64,000 nucleotides of DNA from NCBI GenBank assembly GCA_039707465.1, contig CM077645.1:61289850-61353849 (forward strand). Direction: 5' to 3'. Positions 36,536 to 47,800 of this stretch are shown here, one piece after another. The notes below the pieces were generated by a model. That model ran no database searches. It was not told the DNA's origin and saw nothing but the letters and a program-made list of their open reading frames with translations. A program made the translations under genes and the position numbers. Every line of letters begins with the position of its first letter. The first letter of the stretch is position 1. Source of the stretch: Rhabdophis nuchalis (lineage: Eukaryota; Chordata; Lepidosauria; Squamata; Natricidae).

Positions 36536-36647
36536 TAGTGTTTTTCAGATTCGGCAACTTTAAGATGTATGGACTTTGATAATTTCACGGCAATTTGGGA
36601 GTTCAATCCACAAATCAAAAATTTGCCAACTTTGTTAAACACTATAG
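36536..36647. mobile_element. Old hAT MITE copy, diverged
   Basis: CTTAGTGTTTTTCAGATTCG ... GGCAACTTTAAGATGTATGG on the left and TTTGCCAACTTTGTTAAACA on the right: a mutated relative of the 121-bp MITE at 10052. Its right end served as target for the larger hAT starting at 36648. Confidence 0.65.
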
Positions 36648-37209
36648 CAGGGTGGATTTGATTTAAATCAAGTCGATTTAAATCACTAGTAAAAAGGCTT
36701 GATTCAAATCAACTTGATTTAAATCATAATTTTTAAAGAGCAACTGTCATTTCTGTCCCTCCTCTGAACCCACTGTTGACTCATCAGCAGCCCCAGTCAC
36801 TTTAATGGACTGGTGATGTGGCAGTGACACAACAAGGTGAGGGACGTAGCAGGTGAGTGGATGTCCACAAACAGCCACTGCCATGATGGATCTGAAATGA
36901 CATGTGCTCGTTAATATTATATTTATAAGCTGCTTAGAAGGTTTCACTTTCATTTTTACTGCTTGCCCTTCCTCTTCACACTTAGAGCCTGGTCTGAGAC
37001 GCAGTTCTCTTCAAACATTCATACAGTTTGTAGTGTACATAGATTTGCAAAACAATGAGATAAAGGAATATTTCTGAACCTTGTTTTATTATTTATCTCA
37101 TGGTTACTATGAAATTGTGTGAATGCATCAATGCAGTGCATGTTATATCAGCTTGCAGAGCTTGGATTCATTGAATGGGTTTACTAAAAATGTAAATATT
37201 TAAAAATAT

Positions 37210-37930
37210 ACAGACTCATGGTACATTTATTTATTTATTTTATTTTATTTTAATCACATTTATATCCCACCCTTCTCCACAAAGGACCTAGGGCGGCGCA
37301 CAGGAATTTAAAAACATACAAAACAATAAATACAAAATTTAAAAACATTTTAAATTACAATCCTATGCTAAAATCCAAATTAAAATCCCCAGTTTAAAAA
37401 ATAGCCCCGACAGGAGGTTAGGCTAGGCCGGCTTGCTGAAAGAGATGTGTCTTTAGACACTGGCGGAAGAGGCGGAGGTCCAAGATGGTACGCAATTCAG
37501 GGGATAGGTCGTTTCAAAGGGCAGGGCCCGCCACAGAGAAGGCTGTTCCCCTGGGTGTCGCCAGACGGCATTGCCCGGCTGATGGCACCCTGAGAAGGCC
37601 CTCTCTGTGGGAGCGTATCGGCCGAAGGAATGTATGGGGCAGGAGACGGTCTCGCATATAACTAGGCCCCGAGCCATGGAGCGCTTTAAAGATGGTCGTC
37701 AGAACCTTTCGCACCCGAAAGGCCACAGGAAGCCAGTGCAGCTCGCGCAGGATCGGTGTTATATGGGAGCATCTAGAGGCTCCCGTAATCACCCACGCGG
37801 CTGCATTCTGGACTAACTGTAGCTTTCGAGTGCACCTCAAGGGAAGCCCCATGTAGAGAGCATTACAGTAGTCGAGTTGGGATGTCACGAGAGCTTGAGT
37901 GACTGTGCGAAGGGCATAACTAAGCTCCAT
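37210..37930 (-). mobile_element. L2-clade LINE, 3' end, inserted in the hAT element
   Basis: The tail (TTATTTTATTTT, CACATTTATATCCCACCCTT) is at the left. The minus-strand ORF 37930-37514 encodes [18 protein letters not shown] and [10 protein letters not shown], then a small deletion near 37710. It belongs to the subfamily of 12387-14743 ([16 protein letters not shown]). Confidence 0.88.
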
Positions 37931-37968
37931 TTCATGTTAAATAAACTAAAATTTTTATGTATATGTGT

Positions 37969-38055
37969 GTGTGTTAGTTTTATGAGCTGATCAATAAATA
38001 AATCATATTTATAAATAAATAAATATTTATTGATCAGCTCATAAAACTAACACAC
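37969..38055. repeat. Perfect 32-bp inverted repeat, 23-nt spacer
   Basis: Arm 37969-38000 (GTGTGTTAGTTTTATGAGCT and onward) is the exact reverse complement of 38024-38055. The spacer is AT-rich. It could form a cruciform or hairpin. Confidence 0.93.
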
Positions 38056-38177
38056 ATATTTTTAAAAAAATCATACAACGGAACTCACGGCTTTCTGTCT
38101 AGATAGTCTCTGATGATGAGCCGAAAGATATGCTTCCTCCCTTAATTGGGGCCCTAACAGGGTGTTGTGGAACAATT

Positions 38178-38243
38178 AATCATACATACATACATACATA
38201 CATACATACATACATACATACATACATACATACATACATACAT
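38178..38243. repeat. (ATAC)n microsatellite
   Basis: About 16 units of CATA/ATAC inside the hAT element. Confidence 0.95.
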
Positions 38244-38351
38244 AGCTATCTTTAGATAGATTTTTATTCCAAAAGCATTTTATTAAACTTAATTTGATAA
38301 AAATAAAAAAATCCATTTAAAAAAAACGATTTTATCCACCCTGCACTATAG

Positions 38352-38945
38352 TAAACCATTAATGTTTAAATCAGCGTGTATCTTGCAAATTACAATGTTA
38401 TTATTTTTAGAATGAAATGAAGTGAAAAGTTTTAAACTGAAATAAATATACAAGAAGTTGATTCAGCAAATAATACTATGGACATCCATTTGTAAATTGC
38501 TTTTTATCATGATTACTTTCTATAACTAAAGACTATGAGAGCTACACAGTTCTTCATATTCAATCTCCCAAAATGTTCCAAAGCTCATGCTGGCACAAAA
38601 ATAGCAACTGACCACAGACCTTAAAGCAACTGTATCTTTTCTTGGGAACACAGCAGCATGTTTGGAATTAAGGCGTATACAATTCAGTGGAATGTAACTT
38701 AGAGCATGTATGTTTTCTTCACATGTATGTGCTTGTTTTCATTTCTCCAGTGATATTAAATAATAAACAAGGAACAAAGAAATTGGATTTCAATCGTTTT
38801 GTAAAACATATTTCAACCTGAACTTCAATGCAAATGTCTAACTTCTAGATTCACTTAAAAAAAAAAGAAATATATCATGTTATCCAAAATGATATTAATT
38901 GTAAGAATTTTGATTGTAGAGTCTGTTGCTTATCTAAATATTGGT
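38352..38945. other. CASP7 5' intron, no feature seen
   Basis: AT-rich intronic DNA up to the acceptor of the first coding exon. Confidence 0.45.
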
Positions 38946-38974
38946 AGAAGATACCTATTCCTGTGTTGTCACTG

Positions 38975-39057
38975 ATGGCTGAAGATACTAAAAATGATTA
39001 TGCTGATGTAGTCGATGCAAAACCTTCAAGAACTGATCGGTTATCCATCTTTACAAA
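38975..39057 (+). CDS. CASP7: CASP7 coding exon 1: prodomain
   Basis: Residues 1-27 plus two bases of codon 28. It starts [20 protein letters not shown]; the VDAKP-x-R stretch matches the caspase-7 pro-peptide. An acceptor (about 38947-38950) lies roughly 25 bp upstream of the ATG, so the exon also holds some 5' UTR. The donor is AAA/gtaagaa. Confidence 0.92.
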
Positions 39058-41755
39058 GTAAGAAAATAATTTTGAAATAAGAAATCTTAATTACTCTAAA
39101 ATAGGTATACTTTTTGTTGTGGTAACAGTTCATCTGTGCATTACATGTGAACAAATTATTTTGTGACGTAGGAATGTTTATGAATATTTTAATCTATTGA
39201 CAGATAATCACTTCCATGTTTTTAAGACTTCTTTTTTGTAAAATAAAACAATTGGGAATATTTACCGTAATTGGTCATTTATGAAAACATTTTAAACTGT
39301 ATCCATATGACTATGAGGTTCAAATGGTAACTTATTCTGAAGTTTTGATAGTTTGAAAGTTGTAATATTTTACCATTAATCTACTCATACAATTACATGT
39401 TCATAATGTAGTCTACTATTTCCGATACAGAAAATCATGCTTGATTGAAGAAAAAGTTAACAACCAACAGAGATTCGTCATTCAATATGTGTCCAGCAGA
39501 TATTCAATAAGAATTTGGGGATAAATGAACAACAGATTCCGATTAAATTTTGTATTTAAGATGAGACCATTAGGCTACCATTAGTTGCATTATTGCATTC
39601 CAATCTTTGATTGGTATGTAATAAAAAAGAAAGTTTATACATCTGCAAGTTTCAGATTCAAAATGCCACTTTCAAACCACTGTTTTTAACCTGGAACATT
39701 TTAACACTGAACCAGCTTCATTGAAATAAAACATTTGAAATTCAAAATAGTTTGACTTTGGTTTTTTGCAGGCTCCATGAAAATCCCTGCTTAGAGAGAA
39801 ATGTTTATTATAATTCCCAATTATATATGTGATTTACACCTGGGGTCCCCAACCTTTTTGGCACCAGAGACCGGTTTCATTTTAAAGAAAATTCTGCGGA
39901 CCGGTGGGCATGGCTCAGCCGGCGTAGAAGGGGAGTGGGGGGAGGGGGAACAGGCGGCGCATGCGGGGGGGTGAGTCAACTTACTCAACCCTCTCGGCCC
40001 CCAACAGCGCGAGCGGCCACGCACGCTCTGCCCAGGCGTCTGCCCCCTCCTCCTCTCCGGCCCTGCGGTTCCTATCAAGCCACGGACCGGCAGCGGACCG
40101 GGGGTTGGGGACCCCTGATTTACACAACCATTCATCTCAGACATTTAAAGAAATAGAATTTAAATTGTCACTAAAATTGCTGTTGCTGTTCAATGTTTTT
40201 ATACAGTGGTTTTAAGATGCTTTCTAACAGGACTTTACAATACTGTAAGCTATTCTGGAAGAAATGTTTGCTCTAAAAAATACCATGTAAATTCTTATTA
40301 TTTTTTTTACTAAAATGAATTTACTTTTTTGGCAGGCATAGCATATGAATTCTTTTATTTTATTCTTTCTATTGTGTTTATTATACAATAATCCAAGTCA
40401 TACTTTTTAAGATGGGCTCACTGTAGCATAGTGGAATTTCAAACTAGGGTTTCATGTTTATCTGTGCAAATCGTTTGAGCAACCTCAAATCTGTTCCTCA
40501 AAGCAAGCAGGTAAAGACTAGGGGTGCATTTTGTTTTGGCATGAAAGGTTTTCTTGGGGCCCTACTGTGAAATACAGTTTTCCCAACTGATAACAACCAC
40601 ATCAAAATTTTTGGATGTTGCAGTTTCAACTAACATGGGTATGGAAAAACACTAGCAATCACAACTGGAGGGTGACTCTTACATGAATAAGGCTTAAGTC
40701 AGGGGTGTCCAAACTTGGGAACTTTAAGACTTGTGCACTTCAACTCCCAGAATTCCATAGCCAGCATGGCTGGCTGTGGAATTCTGGGAGTTGAAGTTCC
40801 CAAGTCTTAAAGTTCCCAAGTTTGGACGCCCCTGGCTTAAGTGATTCTCTTGTCAGGATTATGCTTCTTGTTTTGTTATAACTTAATGTATATTTTCACA
40901 CAAACAATGATCAATAAACTGACTTCCATTTCACATGTGTATATCCAAAAGCAAGAAAAGATTTTTTGTTGGAAACAGGAACACTACTTAGTATTACCAG
41001 CACGGAGAGGCACTTTGTTGCCAATAAATAGAGAGCATTTTGTCCCATGTATGAGGCGTTTCATCCTTTTTGTTTTCATTGCTAAAACATGGCTTAACCA
41101 TATAAGAGATTGGAAATGAAGGAAAGAAAAGTGGGGTGTGTTTTTGTCTGTTTCTAATAAGAATGTCTCTAGTGAGAGACATGTATTCAAGTGAGATAAA
41201 ATTCAGTGGGAAGCCTATCCTGATTTCTTCCATTTGAACATTTCACAAAAGAGGTTTCTTTGTGCAAGATATGGCTTGTAGCAGGGATGGTAAAAGGTAA
41301 TTAGAAGCTTGGGTGGGCATGCTTTCTGTACCTGTCTGCATTTCTTTAAATCAAAGATGACTTTTGCTAGAATCAAAACATGAGCCTGACCAATGAGAAG
41401 TTACTCGCAACTGAGTGTACACGCAATTGTGAAATCTCCAAATTACCTTTCAGCACAGATTATAAAACTAAACTTTATTTTGTTCTTTTTTTAATAAGCT
41501 ATTCATACATACATACATACATACATACATGCTGGTCTTGTTGTATTCGGGTGTTTTCACGTGTAAGCATGAAATTGTTTTTGCAAGAAACGTTTCGGCA
41601 AGATCTCACTTGCCATCTTCAGGCTTTGGTCTGACCAAAGCCTGAAACTAAATAGCTCAAAATAGATTTATCATAGTATCCCTTTATTTATTTATCTATC
41701 AGCACAGGTGCTCTGACATAAACACTGAGATTAGATAGATAGATAGGTAGGTAGG

Positions 41756-41830
<75 letters not shown>

Positions 41831-44800
41831 GGTTTTTGAGCTGATAAAGACACAAGCATGTATGTATGTGTATAAAGATTTCAAATCTAAACGGTTAGTC
41901 TTAAGCCAGATTCCTTTTTTAAAATGAAAAAAATATCAACAAGGCCAGTCATTAAAAAAAAACTTAAAAAGAGATAAAAATAAGTGCATAATTTGTCCAC
42001 AAGGTGGCAGGGTAATATAATTTTTTACAAGAATCTTCATATCGTTTTATAAAGATATAAAAATAGTATCACCGTTTTTTATTCTGTCAAGTGTGCAATG
42101 CAATAATATATATTTAGAATCTCAGCGATGAAATATGGTAAAGGAATATGACAAATGTTCAAATAGGTTTAGGACATGTTTTATGGGAAACCAGGAGATT
42201 GAATTCTAGTCCTTCTTTAGGCATGAAAGTTGACTGGATGACTTTGATTATTCTCAGTCCAACTCACCTCACAGGATTGTAGTTGTGGAGAAAATAGGAG
42301 GAAGGATTATTATATGTTCACTGACTTGAATTACTTATCAAGTTATCAGTTATAATAGCAGGATAAAAATATAATAAATAAAATACTAATACTGGGGAAA
42401 AACAAATAAGAAAAATTAAGGGGAAACCCCTTTTGAGGGGAGATTTTTTGTACTCTTTTCCCCTAGCCTTTATTTTTTGTTTTTCTATTTTTTTTTATCA
42501 TTTATTATTATTTTCATTTTAATTTGCATATAAAATAGTTTATTTGAAAATGGAACAGATCTAAATGAAGTGAAGTAGTTTGTCTCAGTGCAGACAAAAC
42601 ATTTGTTTTCAGATAGTGAAATACTTGTCAGCGAACTTGGTAAAAACAGACTATTTTAAAAATGTTTTTTATATTTATATTTGTTACACTATATGAACCA
42701 GTGTGTGTTTGTTTGTTTGTTTGGATATATCAGAAGGTAGGTGTGTGTGTGTTTACATATGTATATATGTATATGTATGTATGCACACCCAAAGTTTAAA
42801 CGTTAACTAAAGACCCAAAAACATTCAAAAATAAAATTATTTCTTTTTCATTAATGCTTATCTAGTTTTGTGAGTTAATTCTTTACATTTGATGTCATTT
42901 TACCATTTTTTTACTTCCAAGTGTTGTGGGAAAGGCCTAAATTGTTGCACCCTATGATATTTACATCATCATATTATTTTGGTGGAATATGTACTTTCGG
43001 TATACTTGATTATATGAGTTATCTTACCTCTTTCAATCAAAGTCATGCCTCTCCCCCCCTTGCAGTTAAATAGTTTAATTCAGAAGTTGCCAAGTTTGGG
43101 AACCTCTGGTTTAATTGTTTTTCAATTGAGATTGAAGTTTGTAACCAAGCAGTTGCAGATATGTAAAAAATAATATGAGTATAACATTTTCATATGGCAG
43201 AAGGACATAACACGTTTTTAACAAGGACATAGATGAATTAATCTACAAGTAACTCTTAAAAGTAAGTTCCTTTAGAATTCTAAATGGCTATCTTAGAATC
43301 CTCCTTTTGATGTTTAATTGTCATTCTATAATTTTGAAATTTTAAACCTAATTTAATTTTTAATGATAACTTTTATAAATTGCTTTATTTATTGGTTATA
43401 TTGTATTGTACACCACCAAGTATTCCTCTTTGAGGAAGCTTAGTGGTTTACAAATAAATTCTATAGTACTGCTTTAAATGTACTGGAAAGGTTCCCCCTC
43501 CTCCCCTTTGAATTAATATTCAAAGTTGGATCTTGGCTTTAAAGGATATATCATCCTGCTTGAAATGTGCAGTGTGGTGCACCTGCCTTTTGTATGCATT
43601 CTCCCATTCTAACAACAGTGCAATAATAAAAGAACATTGATGCAAGTACATCTTTTCTGCCTTTCAGCTGGAGCAGGAGAGGCTTACATGACCTCAGCTA
43701 CGCGCTAGGCCATAGTAATGGCCATTTCAATAGCCTTATAGAAGAGTCCAGCGTGACCTATTGCTGACACAGACAAATTGTTGAGTCTGTGAACACATTG
43801 CAGTTTGCTTCAGTTTCTGGTGTTGTGTGAGCAGGATGAGATGCTTGCGTTACTAGAAAAGATAATAACTATCCCTCAGCATAAGGTGGACGTATTTTTC
43901 AGATGCAGAGTAGTGTACCACTTGACGAAGAACCAAGGTACCGTTCTTTCTTTCTTCCTATTCACTCGATGGGAGAGGAGATATCTTAACATCTATCTAA
44001 AGTTAGATGTTTAATTAGTGAAATTAAAAATATAAAAATCAGTAAAGGGTATAGTGTAGAATCATCATTTGTTGGACGAATTAAAGAAACAAAAGTGTAA
44101 AATAAAGCAGTAGTCAGAATATGTCTGATGTTACATTTGTGTTATTTGTAACATGCATCAGCAATCAAAAAAGGCTGTAAAGTAGATAAAACATATTAAG
44201 TAGCAAATTGTGATTTTTGATAACAATTTCAGTATGGCTTTGGTTGAGTTAAAGGAAGAAACAATAGTTCACTGTAATCAGTAACAGAAATATTACATAG
44301 CAGATATATCTTTTCTTAAACTTGTATTGGTATTTCTGTTTGTAGGCTTTAGGCTTTTTATTGATTGTTGGAATACAAAGAAACTTTTTTTGAGCTGACC
44401 ATTTTTACAAAAATCAGCTATCATCTTCAATTATTATCAAGGCAGTTAATCATTTGCTTTGTCAGATAAATATAGGAAATTCCAAAACGTGGCTTATACA
44501 TTGCAGATTTACTTCCTTAATGTCCTTGCCAAACATTATTCATAAAATTTGGGTGATTTCCAGTAATCTAAGTCTGGATTTACATGGGCCTAAACATACT
44601 GTTATTCCAAAATAGGTGAAGAAAATAAGGTAACAAGCTGATCTTTGACAACTAGACCCTGAATTCTTAATGATACCTTAGATAAAATGTAACTTCAAAT
44701 ATTCCTGAGATTAAAAAAATATTGATTATCTGAACAAACACCAAATTGATGAGGTCTGCTTATTGGGTGGGATCTTGTTTGTTGTAGTGGATGTCTTTTG

Positions 44801-47800
44801 CCAAAAGGGAGACCAGAATTAGGTCTATCCTAGAAACCATGAGTTGAAAAGGGCCAAATAGGACATTAAGAAATGAATCTTAAAACATATTTGGCAAGTA
44901 GTTGTCTAGCCTCCCCCATTCACCCCATTAATGAAAAGCTATTTATTAATTACCTGTCTTGACAATTGGTTACACTGTTGAATTGTTACTCTTTGTTCCT
45001 ATCACTCAATTGGAATATATTTTCATATGTTATAATTCCATTGTTCAATGCCCTACACTCATTTTATAATGGTGACGTGACCAGTATTATTACAGAATAT
45101 ACATTTTATGGTAAAGAGACCAATACTGTTAAAGAGTGTACAAAAGGAACAAAATAAGAATAATGTAGTTTAAGGAATAAAATTTGCATTAGTCAATGAC
45201 AGAAGTGTTTAAACCTGGCAACTTTAAGACTTGTGGACGTTAACTCCCAGAATTCTCCAGCCAGCTATGTCCACAAGTCTTAAAGTTGCCAAGTTTGGGG
45301 ACCCTTGGTCAATGACTATATTCTATATTGGGTTAACTTCAAAGGTAACAAACTAGAAAAAATATGAACATTTATTTTGTTAACAGCTGAAACATGTACT
45401 GTAGAAGTTATCGGTGGGGCCTAGTTTGGGGGGGGGGGTATGTTTACAGTTATGTAGGACTTATTCTCCAATTTTCTGATAATCTTCATTGCCTGTTCTT
45501 CTCTGAACCGTTACATAAGTATATATCAGTGGTTTGAATATGTTCAGCCTGAGGAAGTGGGCAGAGTCCTTCAGGGCTATAAGTTCAGCCATGTACTCTT
45601 TAAATCCGTTCCCATCTGACTGGTTAAAATGGCCTGGAGATGTTGTGTGAGTGGTTTTAGTGATGCATAATTCTTGAATGAAGGGATTGTTCCTTTAACT
45701 CTAAAGGAAGCTTTTGTTTTTCTCAAAAAGCCATCTTTGGATTCCACTACATTGTGAGTAATGCATTCATATTTTTCCAAGCCATTTTAATTATATGTGT
45801 TTTAATTTCACTGAACAGATGGGTAACTGTTGGATTGTTTGGAGGTCATTTTCGTTCTTTCCACAATAACATTTAGTTTTATTTCTACAGAAAAAAGAAG
45901 AATGAATGTGAAGGTCAACCAGAAGATTCTTCTGGTAGCCAATATCGGATTATTATCCCTACATTCCAATATAATATAGCCTATAAGAAGCTTGGTAAAT
46001 GCATTATTATAAACAATAAGAACTTTGCAAAAGAAACAGGTACATTTTTGTTTTTCTATCCATGTGTTAATTTCTTGTAATAATGTTTTAAAATGTGTGA
46101 ACTTTTAAAAGTGAATGCTTTTAATAAGTGGTAATATCACAATGTGCTGATATTAATTGGTATCTTGTTTTAGTACAAACCTGACATAGGTTAAAATAAT
46201 CTGTGGATCACACTTAATAGCAGTAATTGTAACTGTACAATGCAGTAGTAAGATGTGATGTCACATGACCACATTGTTTAACAACAGCAGTCCTCTTTCT
46301 GTTATTTAGAATTGTGGCTCATTAAGCAAGAACTTCCTTGTTACTTCCTGCCTTTTCCAGCAAGCAAGCAGTGTCAATGTTAATGCCAGCAGGAAGTCAC
46401 AACCTTGTACTTGTGACTTCCTGCCAGCATTATCATTGACAGTTCTTGCAAGTAGTCTGGCAGGCAGATAAGTGTCCGCTGGGTGGAACTGCTGCCAGGT
46501 GCAAAAGGGTACATAACGGCTGCGACAGTTCCATGCAAGGCAGATATGTACTATGTAGTGCAGGCAATAGATTTTTATGTTTATTTATTTAGAGGATTTA
46601 TTTAGAGGATGCGGCCGATTCGCTCCCACAGAGAGGGACTTCTCCAGGTCCACTAGGCTGTGCCAGCGGGCGACGCCCAGGGGAAGGACCTTCTCTGTGG
46701 CGGGCCTGACCCTCTGGAACGACCTGCCCCCCGAAATTAGAACAACTACGGACCTCTACTCCTTCCATCAAAAATTAAAAACACACTTTTTCTGCTTGGC
46801 CGGCCTAGGATAATCAACTGTTTTTAGGGTTTTTAACGATTAATTTTTAGTTTTAATATGGGATTTTAGCGCAGGGTTAATTTTATTTTATTTTATATTG
46901 TACTATGTTTGTGATTTTATATGTATTTTAAATTCCCTGTGCCCCGCCTCGAGTCCCTTCGGGGAGAGAGAGCGGGTTATAAATTAAATTTTATTATTAT
47001 TATTTATATGGCTAGCCATTCTCTTTCAATGACTCTGGAAGTCTTACAAAAAATAAAAACTCATAACCAAAGAGTAAAAACAGCTGTCCACCCACTGGTG
47101 AAACAAGCCACTTGAACTCACTCTAGGTTTCCCAAACTGGTTCATAAAACCACATCTTCAGATCCTTGCAAAAGAGTGTCAAAGTAGGGGCCATTCTAAT
47201 CTCTGAGGGCATGGTGTTTCAAAGGAAGGTAACCACCACAGAAAAGATCCTTCTAAGGCCCACCAGATGTACCTCTTTAAGAGAGGGGAACTGCAAAATT
47301 CCTTCCCTCCTTGCTGTGGTGGGTCAGGTGGATGGACCCAGGTAGAGACGCTCCCTCTAATAACCTGGTCCCAATCCATATTGGGCTTTAAATGTGACAA
47401 TTTTGAGTTGTACCCAGAACAAATCTGCAGCCAAATGCTGCAGATGGACATGCACTATGCAATAAAAGATCCTCAGACCTTTACTTCGTTGAGTAAACTT
47501 CAAATGCTTACTAGTTTGTTGTGGTTGTTAACCAGAATATTTGTATTGAGCTATAGAGGACTTTTTTAATGAAAAAATACAGTAAACCTCACTTTTGCAG
47601 ACTGGGGAAAGTTACATCTATCAAATCGCTCAGATCCAGAACGAGATGGTCTCCATGGAAAGTAGTCTAGAGGGAATTCCGGAGGCAGGTCTTGAGACTC
47701 CTTTTTGGGAGGAGTTACTTCCAACGATATGGACAGGTTACGTAGGCGACTGAGAGCCACCACATGTTTATTGGACCCGTGTCCCTCCTGGCTTGTACTG

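Larger units (their letters stand above)
36640..38351. mobile_element. hAT element, 1.70 kb, with perfect 8-bp target duplication
   Basis: Element 36648-38343 has ends CAGGGTGGATTTGATTTAAA and CGATTTTATCCACCCTG, flanked by CACTATAG on both sides (36640-36647 and 38344-38351). The first 75 bp consist of repeated GATTTAAATCA-like palindromic units. The interior holds no recognisable transposase. It contains an L2 fragment (37210-37930), a palindrome (37969-38055) and (ATAC)n (38178-38243). Confidence 0.92.

Noticed and set aside
38125..38150. CTGATGATGAGCCGAAAG as a further hammerhead
   Set aside because: The core words are present, but only six bases lie between CTGATGA and GAAA, too few to form stem II.
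38178..38243. CRISPR-like regular repeats
   Set aside because: Simple tetranucleotide microsatellite in vertebrate DNA, with no spacers.
43805..44014. Possible extra CASP7 exon
   Set aside because: No acceptor with a pyrimidine tract in a fitting phase. The two flanking CASP7 exons join cleanly without it.
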